Made by a program: the position numbers and the translations under genes. From Paludibacteraceae bacterium (GTDB lineage: Bacteria; Bacteroidota; Bacteroidia; Bacteroidales; Paludibacteraceae): DNA of 64,000 bases. The notes under the pieces are model-generated. The model was not told the origin of the DNA. It saw only the letters and a list, made by a program, of their open reading frames with translations, and searched no databases. Below are positions 16,953 to 24,401 of this stretch, piece by piece (position 1 is the stretch's first letter; each line of letters opens with the position of its first letter). The stretch covers positions 186,001 through 250,000 of the forward strand of contig JAKSNH010000001.1 in assembly GCA_024399955.1 (NCBI GenBank). Reading direction: 5' to 3'.

Positions 16953-17780
16953 ATGCTTTCATTAGTTACAGGTGCAAGTTCGGGTATCGGATTGCAATAC
17001 GCAACCCAATTAGCCCGCGATTATCATACAGACTTATTATTGGTTAGTAACCAAGAGAAAGAACTGCAAGAAGTAGCGGCTCAATTGGCACAAGAATATG
17101 GCGTTAAAACAATCGCCAAGTATGCTGATTTGAGTAAAACGGATGCTGCTGAAGAGTTATTTGCTTATTGTCAGGATAATAACCTGCAAGTAGATATCCT
17201 CATCAACGATGCCGGCGTTTTCTTCTTCAATCCTTACTTGGAAACATCTATGAAACGGATTGAGTTGATGCTCAATCTGCACATGATTTGTGTGGCTAAG
17301 ATGTGTCGTCTATTTGGCGAAGCAATGGCCAAGCGCGAACTGACAGAGGAAGAGAAGAAAGAAACCGTCTTGGGTCGTCCTCGTAAGAAAGGATATATCC
17401 TGAATATGTCCTCTATGTCGGCATGGATGGCCATGCCGGGTATCCAAACCTACAATGCTACCAAAGCCTTTATTTATAACTTCAGTAAGTCTATTTGGTA
17501 CGAACTCAAGCCACTTGGAGTCAATATCACAGTAATGGCTCCGGGTGCTGTAGATACGGCTTTATTCGGTTTGGCTCCTAATTTGCGCAAGTTAGCCGTG
17601 GCATTAACGGTAAGTATTCCGCCTGAGAAACTCGTTAAGAAAGCCCTCCGCAAGATGTTCCGTGGTAAAAAGGCTTCTACGCCCGGATTTATCAATTGGC
17701 TTTGTACACCATTATTAAAACATACCCCCGATTGGCTAGTATTCCTTGCCATCAAGTATGTCGGTAAATATCAAAAATAA
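16953..17780 (+). CDS. Short-chain dehydrogenase/reductase (hydroxysteroid-dehydrogenase-like)
   Basis: Classical SDR of 275 aa. Cofactor motif TGASSGIG at residues 6-13, NDAG at 85-88, catalytic Ser153/154, Tyr167 and Lys171 (YNATK). A charged insertion (residues about 129-147, RELTEEEKKETVLG) and a hydrophobic C-terminus (GFINWLCTPLL...WLVFLAIKYVG) suggest membrane association, as in 17-beta-HSD/3-ketoacyl reductase relatives. It is last in a three-gene unit with a steroid-reductase-like and a flavin ene-reductase gene, which suggests it handles a 3-oxo/3-hydroxy step. A fatty-acyl or quinone substrate is not excluded. Confidence 0.88.
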   Translation: MLSLVTGASSGIGLQYATQLARDYHTDLLLVSNQEKELQEVAAQLAQEYGVKTIAKYADLSKTDAAEELFAYCQDNNLQVDILINDAGVFFFNPYLETSMKRIELMLNLHMICVAKMCRLFGEAMAKRELTEEEKKETVLGRPRKKGYILNMSSMSAWMAMPGIQTYNATKAFIYNFSKSIWYELKPLGVNITVMAPGAVDTALFGLAPNLRKLAVALTVSIPPEKLVKKALRKMFRGKKASTPGFINWLCTPLLKHTPDWLVFLAIKYVGKYQK

Positions 17781-17807
17781 TTATTAACAATTAACACATT
17801 TTCGATT

Positions 17808-18989
17808 ATGAGAAGAAACTTGCTTCAAATGTCTTTAATGTTAGTTATTGGTTTAGCAATGGTAAGTTGCTCGACGTATAAGTCGTATTCTTATACGTCC
17901 CGTTCGGCTTCTATTCGCCAATTAACTATGTCTAGTCAGGCACCAGACGCGGAGGTACAGGTCGATTTCACTAAGAAAGTGACCGCTACATCCCAGGCTT
18001 ATGACTCGAAGTACGATGCTATTGAGGATGCACTTTATCAGTGTATCACGAAGTATGGCGTTGATGTTGTTGTAGATCCTATCTACAAGTTTGAGTTTAA
18101 CGACAAGTATGTCGTTACGGTTACCGGTTTTGCCGGAACATTCAAAACTGCGGAGGACGGAATTGATGTTGAGTCAATGAAGAACGTCTCCATGGATGAC
18201 GTTGTAAAGTTCAAGATGTTAACAGATCCGTCGTTTGCTAAGTATTATTACGAGGCACAAAAACCAGTTAGTGGTAATGTAACCAATTATTACCTCAATG
18301 ATGCATCGTCTGCTCAGCCTGTTAGAACAAAGGCTTCTGCATCTGTTTCTGAGCCTGCTTCTGATCTTGCTCCATTGGCTTTACCTACATCCAATGAAAC
18401 CAAGAAGGTTTCAAAGGATGATCAGAGTCATGAGTTTTCTATGAAGAATAGTGCCATTTATGGTCCATCAGATAAGTTTATTTGCAGTTTGGAATTTGGA
18501 TATATTTCAAAAAGAGGAAAAATTGACGGCAACAAATATTCTTATTTAGGTGGAGTGAAGGACAAAACAACTCCCGGTTTCCGCTTTGGTTTAGGTATCA
18601 ACCCCACTTTCAAGTATGGATTAGGCTTTAAGACCGGTTTATATATGGATTATATTCATGAGAGTTCTATAAATGGGCATGATATTGCTTTCAATATTCC
18701 TCTGCAAGTCTCTTATCGGTATGAGTTTGTGAAGAATCTAAGTGCCTTTATCTATCTCGGTCCCGTGCTGGATATGGAAGTATGGAATAGTTATGATTAT
18801 GGTAAGTATCATTCTCACTCTGACCTTTATGACCCAGATGATTTCCTCGACGTTCAACTTGGTATAGGTATGGGTATTCAATATAAACGCCTGCGCTTTA
18901 CTGTAGGTGGTGAATTTGGAATGGTTAAGCATGACAATGATGCTAATCGTCAAAAGCCCATCATGGCAAGTTTATCCATTATGTTATAA
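17808..18989 (+). CDS. Lipoprotein with repeat domain fused to a probable outer-membrane beta-barrel
   Basis: A 393-aa protein. The signal ends in a lipobox (LAMVSCSTYKSYSYTSR). Residues about 20-150 match the small lipoprotein encoded next door at 19030: both have (K/S)SYxYTSR, then D(V/I)VVDPIYK and (T/L)TGFAG. A linker (TKASASVSEPASDLAPL) leads to a C-terminal part of about 180 residues with alternating aromatic/glycine strands (FGYISKRGKIDG, GFRFGLGINPTFKYGLGFKTGLYMD), ending in MASLSIML, typical of an eight-stranded porin-like barrel. Function unknown. Spacing of 27 nt from the SDR gene leaves open whether it is co-transcribed. Confidence 0.75.
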   Translation: MRRNLLQMSLMLVIGLAMVSCSTYKSYSYTSRSASIRQLTMSSQAPDAEVQVDFTKKVTATSQAYDSKYDAIEDALYQCITKYGVDVVVDPIYKFEFNDKYVVTVTGFAGTFKTAEDGIDVESMKNVSMDDVVKFKMLTDPSFAKYYYEAQKPVSGNVTNYYLNDASSAQPVRTKASASVSEPASDLAPLALPTSNETKKVSKDDQSHEFSMKNSAIYGPSDKFICSLEFGYISKRGKIDGNKYSYLGGVKDKTTPGFRFGLGINPTFKYGLGFKTGLYMDYIHESSINGHDIAFNIPLQVSYRYEFVKNLSAFIYLGPVLDMEVWNSYDYGKYHSHSDLYDPDDFLDVQLGIGMGIQYKRLRFTVGGEFGMVKHDNDANRQKPIMASLSIML

Positions 18990-19029
18990 TCAATTTAACT
19001 TAGTAAATAATCTATAAAAATATATTGTT

Positions 19030-19617
19030 ATGAAAAAGATTCAATTTTTAGCAGTTGGTGCATTAGCACTATTATTGGCTTCTTGTGGAAGCTCTAAATC
19101 GTATACATACACCTCTCGTACCATTAGTATTGCAGATGGTGTTGAACTTTTGCCAACGCAAACGTATGTTGACGTTAACCCTGATTTCAGCAAACGTATT
19201 ATGGCAGAGTCTTCTGTTTGTTCTTCAACGGAAGAGGCTATGGATGAAGCAAAATACAATGCTATCGTGAATAATAAAGTGGATATCGTTGTAGATCCTA
19301 TCTATAAGATTGAGGAGTCATCTAATGGTTATAAGGCTTACTTGACCGGTTTTGCAGGTTATTACGTTAATCCTCGTACGGTATTGGGTGACATCAAGGC
19401 AATGGAAGATGTATCAAAGGAAGCAGTTGAGAAATATCTCATGATTCATGATGCAAAGCAAATCGTTCCTTATATGTATCAGCAGAGCGACCATATTTGC
19501 ATCAACCATGGTGGTCATTGTGGCAAGGCTCCTTCTGCTCCTGCACAACAAGTGACAACCGCTCCTACCACGACAACTACAACAAGAACTTCTTCCTCTT
19601 CTTCCAGACGTAAATAA
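19030..19617 (+). CDS. Small lipoprotein paralogous to the preceding gene
   Basis: A 195-aa predicted lipoprotein (lipobox LLLASCGSS). Its body matches the N-terminal domain of the gene at 17808: KSYTYTSRTISI, a DxSKRIMAESS segment, DIVVDPIYKI and LTGFAGYYV. It lacks the barrel and ends in a low-complexity Thr/Ser tail (TTAPTTTTTTRTSSSSSRRK). Forty nt separate the two genes; a hairpin terminator follows. The pair probably arose by tandem duplication with gain or loss of the barrel. Function not recognised. Confidence 0.75.
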   Translation: MKKIQFLAVGALALLLASCGSSKSYTYTSRTISIADGVELLPTQTYVDVNPDFSKRIMAESSVCSSTEEAMDEAKYNAIVNNKVDIVVDPIYKIEESSNGYKAYLTGFAGYYVNPRTVLGDIKAMEDVSKEAVEKYLMIHDAKQIVPYMYQQSDHICINHGGHCGKAPSAPAQQVTTAPTTTTTTRTSSSSSRRK

Positions 19618-19638
19618 AAGGATAGATGCACATAAACT

Positions 19639-19670
19639 AATAGCCGGCTAATAACCGGCTATTATTGTTA
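19639..19670. terminator. Terminator between converging genes
   Basis: Stem AATAGCCGG (19639-19647) with CCGGCTATT (19655-19663), loop of 7 nt, followed by ATTGTTATT. It lies between the lipoprotein gene and the converging transporter gene and could serve both. Confidence 0.7.
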
Positions 19671-19686
19671 TTATACATGTGTATTA

Positions 19687-21123
19687 TTACCAAATAGCTA
19701 TTTGAGTGAACATAACGTAGGCGAGTGCGAAGCCGATAATACCAATCAGTACTCCTACTTTAGCCATTTGTGACGTAGCCACCATCTTGGTGGATGCAGC
19801 AATGGCATTGGGTGGAGTAGAGATAGGCAGGATCATCGCCAGCGATGCACAGATGGCTACAAACGGGATGAGTGTGCTCATTCCTCCTGCGGCTGCAAAA
19901 GCCTCATGATTGGCTGCTGCCGGATCTTCCATTGCATGACCTACAACCACCATAATAGGTATCAGCAATGCCGCTGTAGCCGAGTTGCTGATGAAGTTAC
20001 TTAGTCCGTAGCAGACTAATCCTGCAATCACAATCACCAGAATCACATTCATGTGCTCAAACGGTATGGCGTTAATCATCGTGTGGGCTAATCCTGTTTC
20101 TTCTAATCCTGTACCTAAGGCGAATCCGCCGGCTACTAACCATAGTACACTCCAATCAATCTCCTTGAGGTCCTCGCTCGTGAAGACACCGGTCATGGTA
20201 TAAATAGCTACCGGGATAAGAGCCACGATATTGGAATTGATGCCGGTGAGTGACTCCGTTACCCATAAGAGAATAGTCACAAAGAAAGTAATCCAAGCAA
20301 TCCATGCTTTGGCATCCATCTTGCGTTCCTGAACAGGGATGTGCAATTCGATTTTATCGCTCTTGAAGGGGAAGAAAAGCAGCAATAACCCCCATACAAT
20401 AAGCAGCATAATCAGCATATAGGGCACCATGTGTGCCATCCATTCTCCAAAGGTAATCGTATATCCGGCATTCTGTAAAGCACCAACGGCAATGGCGTTA
20501 GGCGGTGTGCCAATCGGTGTGCCTATACCTCCTAAATTGGCTGCAAAAGGAATGGCCAAGGCAAATCCTACACGACCGGTCTCTTCTTTAGGCAACGATC
20601 TGAGTACAGGAGCCAAGAAAGCCAACATCATAGCGGCTGTGGCAGTATTGCTCATAAACATAGAGAAGAGAGCAATCGTAATAAGGAATCCTAATAACAC
20701 CCATTTGGGACGTGTTCCGAAGATACCTAACATAGATTTGGCAATCACGGCATCCATGCCGTATTTACCTGCAATATGTGCCAATACAAAGCCTCCCAGG
20801 AAGAGCATAACAACAGGGTCTGCAAAGGCCGACATGATGTGTTTGTAATCCACTAATCCTTCTAACCCAGATGGTGATACACAACTCAGGCCGCCCGTCG
20901 AGACGGTCAGTAGCATCAGCACGATTACAATAAGTGAGGTGACCCAATTAGGAATCACTTCCATAATCCAACTCAATGCAGCAAAGACAAAGATGGCAAT
21001 CATTCGTTGCTGAACGATGGTTAAACCCTCCATGCCAAAACATGATGTAGGCAGAAGCCACAAGACGAGTGGCAGAATAACGACTAAGGGCAAACAGACC
21101 CCATACTTAATGGCATTACTCAT
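19687..21123 (-). CDS. DASS (SLC13) family sodium:carboxylate symporter
   Basis: A 478-aa inner-membrane transporter of the divalent anion:sodium symporter family, for C4-dicarboxylates or similar anions. Both pseudo-symmetric SNT signatures are present, MSNTATAAMM and ISNSATAALL, each paired with a TPPNAIA stretch (GTPPNAIAVG and STPPNAIAAS). About eleven hydrophobic helices. The start overlaps the stop of the HAD gene by four bases, so it is the last gene of a long minus-strand run. Substrate (succinate, citrate or sulfate) cannot be read from sequence. Confidence 0.92.
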   Translation of the reverse strand: MSNAIKYGVCLPLVVILPLVLWLLPTSCFGMEGLTIVQQRMIAIFVFAALSWIMEVIPNWVTSLIVIVLMLLTVSTGGLSCVSPSGLEGLVDYKHIMSAFADPVVMLFLGGFVLAHIAGKYGMDAVIAKSMLGIFGTRPKWVLLGFLITIALFSMFMSNTATAAMMLAFLAPVLRSLPKEETGRVGFALAIPFAANLGGIGTPIGTPPNAIAVGALQNAGYTITFGEWMAHMVPYMLIMLLIVWGLLLLFFPFKSDKIELHIPVQERKMDAKAWIAWITFFVTILLWVTESLTGINSNIVALIPVAIYTMTGVFTSEDLKEIDWSVLWLVAGGFALGTGLEETGLAHTMINAIPFEHMNVILVIVIAGLVCYGLSNFISNSATAALLIPIMVVVGHAMEDPAAANHEAFAAAGGMSTLIPFVAICASLAMILPISTPPNAIAASTKMVATSQMAKVGVLIGIIGFALAYVMFTQIAIW

Positions 21124-21755
21124 GGTAGTATTTGTTTAATCCAGTTATTGTCCGGCATGGCTTGGATACATTGAAAACCAAATTGCCGTCCTGCCTCGAT
21201 ATTGGGCAGTAAATCATCAATATAAACGGTATCTTGTGGATCTATTCCGGTCTCTTTCAATATCAACTCGTAACAACGCGGATCCGGCTTGGACATATGT
21301 ATCTCGTTGGAGAAGAAGATCCTTTTGGCGACTTGCAGTTCAGGACAATGAGCCAGTGTCCAATCTACGTGCAATTCGTTGATATTACTGAGTACATAGA
21401 TGTTCTTTCCTGCAGCAATCAGTCGTTTAAGCACCTCTTTCTTTTCCGGCTGAATACCTATCAGCATAGCATACCAAGCATCAATGACCTGTTGTTTAGT
21501 GGTATTGGGGCGGCATTGACTAAGTATGGCATCAATGAAGCCTTCGGTAGAGATGACTCCCACTTGATATTGGGCAATCAACTCCGAACTATGTCCACCC
21601 AATAAGCCTTCGGCATTCACCATTTCGCTAAGCGAATTAGGTATATTGCCGGTTGGTGGCACTTGCACCATTTTTTCAAAGGATAGGAGTGAGCGACGTA
21701 CATCGATGTCAATCAATACACCTCCTAAATCAAAAAGAACATTGCTGTAATTCAT
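21120..21755 (-). CDS. HAD-superfamily hydrolase
   Basis: A 211-aa HAD phosphatase of the subfamily IA (epoxide-hydrolase-like N-terminal) type. Nucleophile motif NVLFDLGGVLIDID at the N-terminus, motif II VLSN(I), motif III with Lys in SKPDPRCYELI, and motif IV VYIDDLLPNIEAG. The open frame continues upstream, but the ATG at 21755 (MNYSNVLFDLGG) is the family start. Ten nt follow the CPBP gene and four bases overlap the transporter. Likely a small-molecule phosphatase; substrate unknown. Confidence 0.9.
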   Translation of the reverse strand: MNYSNVLFDLGGVLIDIDVRRSLLSFEKMVQVPPTGNIPNSLSEMVNAEGLLGGHSSELIAQYQVGVISTEGFIDAILSQCRPNTTKQQVIDAWYAMLIGIQPEKKEVLKRLIAAGKNIYVLSNINELHVDWTLAHCPELQVAKRIFFSNEIHMSKPDPRCYELILKETGIDPQDTVYIDDLLPNIEAGRQFGFQCIQAMPDNNWIKQILP

Positions 21756-21765
21756 ATTATATCTA

Positions 21766-22401
21766 TTAAATAGGGAACCAAATAAAAACGGCCGCATCCC
21801 ACAGGGCGTGACTAATCACGATAGCAGGGAAGTGCTTGGGACATAGCCAATATAGTCCGCACCAAACAACGCCGCATACGGCAGCCGCCATAATGAGCAT
21901 GAAATTAAATGAGAAAATATGCACCAGCGTATATGCTGCAACGGCTACTATAACGGCTATCCATTCCGGTTTAGTCTTAGCGTGAGCGCGATGGATAAGG
22001 GACTGCTGAATATATCCGCGCCAGAAGAGTTCTTCGGCAGGACCAATCACCAGCAGCAATAAGCACGATAACAAAACAGGATTGATTCCGTCTTTGATGC
22101 CATAGATGCCATCTACCTGATGCCGAGCGAAGGAAGGGAACATCCATTGGCTGACTTTATCGCCTATCCAGAAGACACCCCATAGCACAGCCGCAATCGC
22201 GACGCCCAATAGAATATCTATTAGCCATTGCTTCAAGGGCACAAATAGATGTTCCTTGATTGATTTTCGTCCATTATACAACGCTAATACAATCAGGATA
22301 ACAGCCGAACCTACCATACATGGCCAGAAAGGCAGGTATGGAGCGGTCCAAGGACTGAACATCAGCGTCCAAAGAACAAGAGCAATCGCAAAGGCTATCA
22401 T
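21766..22401 (-). CDS. CPBP-family intramembrane glutamic protease
   Basis: A 211-aa membrane protein of the CAAX-protease/bacteriocin-processing family. Motif 1, EELFWRGYIQ (EExxxR), motif 2, LVHIFSFNF, and motif 3, ISHALWD, place Glu and His residues in membrane helices. Family roles vary from prenyl-protein-type processing to bacteriocin self-immunity; here the neighbours are menA and a HAD gene with four-base and ten-base junctions, which gives no clear functional clue. Confidence 0.9.
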   Translation of the reverse strand: MIAFAIALVLWTLMFSPWTAPYLPFWPCMVGSAVILIVLALYNGRKSIKEHLFVPLKQWLIDILLGVAIAAVLWGVFWIGDKVSQWMFPSFARHQVDGIYGIKDGINPVLLSCLLLLVIGPAEELFWRGYIQQSLIHRAHAKTKPEWIAVIVAVAAYTLVHIFSFNFMLIMAAAVCGVVWCGLYWLCPKHFPAIVISHALWDAAVFIWFPI

Positions 22402-23279
22402 AGTAGGCGTATGGCTAAAAAGGCAATGAAGACAAGCACCAGATTAACTAACTGATGTTGTGCCGTCATTTGATCCAGATTATCAATCTTACCACCATTA
22501 CTCAGTTGGTGCATCACTTTAGTATTGCGGAAGGCGACTATAGATGCTAAAGCCGACGCTATTAAGACGGGCCATGGCATCTTGCCGATACAAACGCAGA
22601 ACAATACCCATACAACGGGCAACCATACTTCGATGTAATACACCCACTGGCAGGCTTTAGGTCCAATCAGCATAGCAAAGGTATGAATCTTGGCATTGCC
22701 GTCTCTGCCGCAGTCGCGCGTGTTATTAGCGTGCAGCACAGCTACCGTGATGGTGGCAAAGGACAACGTAATCCATAAAGAGGACCAAAGAATCTGACCG
22801 GTCATCACAAAAGCGGTGCCTAATGTAGGCAGAATACCAAAGGTTAGGAAGATATCTAAATCACCGAGTGCATGGTACTTGAGCCAAGGATAAAGGATGA
22901 TGAGTAAGGCTCCTATGCCTCCGATGATGAGCAATGGCCAACCTGTGAAATAGGTCATAACAAAGCCATTGATGGTGGCGATAACCAATAATACCCACGC
23001 ATAGATGAGTGTTTGGCGTGCCGTTAATAAGCCGCCGGTGATGGTAGGAGAACCGATAGAAGGGTCGGTATCTACACCTTTCTTGTAATCATAGTAGTCG
23101 GAAAATAAGTTACTGGCTGCGTGAAAGAGAATAATACCAATAATCGCCCAAATACCAAATCCGACGTTGGCGTCAGGGTTGACGTACTGCATGTATTCGT
23201 AAGTCAGCCATACAGGGGTAACGCTGACAGGAAAAGACCATGGTCGTGTTGCAATAAAATAACGTTTTAAAGTGTTCAT
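22398..23279 (-). CDS. menA: 1,4-dihydroxy-2-naphthoate polyprenyltransferase MenA
   Basis: A 293-aa UbiA-family membrane enzyme that attaches the polyprenyl tail to dihydroxynaphthoate in menaquinone synthesis. The Asp-rich prenyl-diphosphate site is NLFSDYYDYKKGVDT, the second site is NNTRDCGRDGNAK. Seven to nine hydrophobic helices. Its stop overlaps the start of the CPBP gene by four bases. No other men genes are in the window; the 183-nt gap to ribF upstream may contain a promoter or an internal processing site. Confidence 0.92.
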   Translation of the reverse strand: MNTLKRYFIATRPWSFPVSVTPVWLTYEYMQYVNPDANVGFGIWAIIGIILFHAASNLFSDYYDYKKGVDTDPSIGSPTITGGLLTARQTLIYAWVLLVIATINGFVMTYFTGWPLLIIGGIGALLIILYPWLKYHALGDLDIFLTFGILPTLGTAFVMTGQILWSSLWITLSFATITVAVLHANNTRDCGRDGNAKIHTFAMLIGPKACQWVYYIEVWLPVVWVLFCVCIGKMPWPVLIASALASIVAFRNTKVMHQLSNGGKIDNLDQMTAQHQLVNLVLVFIAFLAIRLL

Positions 23280-23462
23280 AATTGTATATTTATAAATTTA
23301 TAGTTGCTTAATGGTTGCTTCTACTCCCGTTAAGAACACGTACCTATAAGGTTTTTCGTCACTTTTCGTGAAGGTTTAGTATTTCGGAGAGGTACATTTT
23401 GAGTGTTGTAAGGGCGAATGCTATATGATTTTTGAATTGAACAAGAATTTTGGAAAAAGTTG
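23280..23462. other. Non-coding gap between ribF and menA
   Basis: A 183-nt stretch with AT-rich DNA next to menA. No convincing TTTG/TAnnTTTG pair, riboswitch or gene was seen. It is the only sizeable gap in the minus-strand run from rho to the DASS gene. Confidence 0.5.
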
Positions 23463-24401
23463 TTACGAAATTGTGTGTAGATAGGCTAAATCCTTTTGAA
23501 TCTGAGTTTGGAGATCCGCAGGGGAATCAAAACGCTGTTCGTCACGCACAAAAGTCGTTAACTCAACGGTTAAGTGCTTGCCGTATAAATCCTTGCCCCA
23601 CTTGGGGATATGCACCTCAACGGTCGTCTCATTCTCGCCAAACGTAGGATTAGTGCCGATATTCACCAATACTTTTATATCGGAGTGCTCGGAAGCACCG
23701 GAAGCACCGGAGGCACCTCTTAAGCGTCCAATATATACGCCATGCTTAGGCAGTAGCTTCTCTTTTGCCACTTGGATATTGGCGGTAGGAAAACCTAAAT
23801 CCGTTCCAACATGGCGTCCGTGTACCACTTCGCCGCTCAGTGAATAGGCATAGCCTAACATCTCATTAGCTTGTTCAATACGTCCTTCCTCCAGAGCCCG
23901 ACGAATCTGCGTAGAAGAGATGGCTCCCTGAGGCGCTTGACCTATCGGCAATACTTCCAAACCAACCTCTGCCCCGAACTGCTTATATTGGTCAAAGTTC
24001 ATAGATATACCGGAGTGTCCGGAGACACCGGAGGATATATCGGAGTGCCCGGAGGCACCTAAGCACCCAAAACGGTGGTCGTAGCCCATCAGCAGGGTAG
24101 TGACTTGGCATTGACTGACCAGCACCTGCATGAACTCCTGTGCCGTCATGTCTTTCACCACAGCAAAGTCAAAGCAGAAAATCTGCTTAACACCGGTCTG
24201 ACGCAGCAACTCGATTCGTTCATCATAGGTGGTCAGCAACGGCGGTTGCTCGCCCTCCGTCAGCAAGCGAGGGTGCGTGGCAAAGGTGATAATAGCCGAA
24301 GAAGTGCCATTGGTCTGTGCCGTGTGCAGCAGTTGGTCGATCAAGTAACGATGACCTATATGCACGCCATCAAAAAAGCCTATTGTTGCGCTGTAAGCCA
24401 T
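23463..24401 (-). CDS. ribF: Bifunctional riboflavin kinase / FAD synthetase
   Basis: Converts riboflavin to FMN and FMN to FAD. Length 312 aa. The N-terminal adenylyltransferase domain shows IGFFDGVHIGHRYL and MGYDHRFG; the C-terminal kinase domain shows GRHVGTDLGFPTANI and VHIPKWGKDLYG. Two Gly/Ser/Ala insertions are unusual: GASGHSDISSGVSGHSGIS after DHRFGCL, where relatives have a short loop, and GASGASGASEHSDI after YIGRLR in the kinase domain. Both are encoded by copies of the same 23-nt repeat. The start overlaps the upstream receptor gene by 32 bases. The catalytic motifs are intact. Confidence 0.93.
   Translation of the reverse strand: MAYSATIGFFDGVHIGHRYLIDQLLHTAQTNGTSSAIITFATHPRLLTEGEQPPLLTTYDERIELLRQTGVKQIFCFDFAVVKDMTAQEFMQVLVSQCQVTTLLMGYDHRFGCLGASGHSDISSGVSGHSGISMNFDQYKQFGAEVGLEVLPIGQAPQGAISSTQIRRALEEGRIEQANEMLGYAYSLSGEVVHGRHVGTDLGFPTANIQVAKEKLLPKHGVYIGRLRGASGASGASEHSDIKVLVNIGTNPTFGENETTVEVHIPKWGKDLYGKHLTVELTTFVRDEQRFDSPADLQTQIQKDLAYLHTIS
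23677..23716 (-). repeat. In-frame short-repeat insertion in ribF, kinase domain
   Basis: Contains a 23-nt copy at 23677-23699 that matches 24037-24059 with two mismatches, followed by further 9-nt units encoding (G)AS. Confidence 0.85.
24009..24063 (-). repeat. In-frame short-repeat insertion in ribF, FAD-synthetase domain
   Basis: Tandem imperfect 9-nt units encoding SGHSGI, SSGVSGH and SDI; it includes the second 23-nt copy at 24037-24059. Confidence 0.85.

Noticed and set aside
23280-23462. A riboswitch (e.g. FMN type) between ribF and menA
   Set aside because: No conserved FMN or other riboswitch core blocks could be seen, and the gap lies downstream of ribF.
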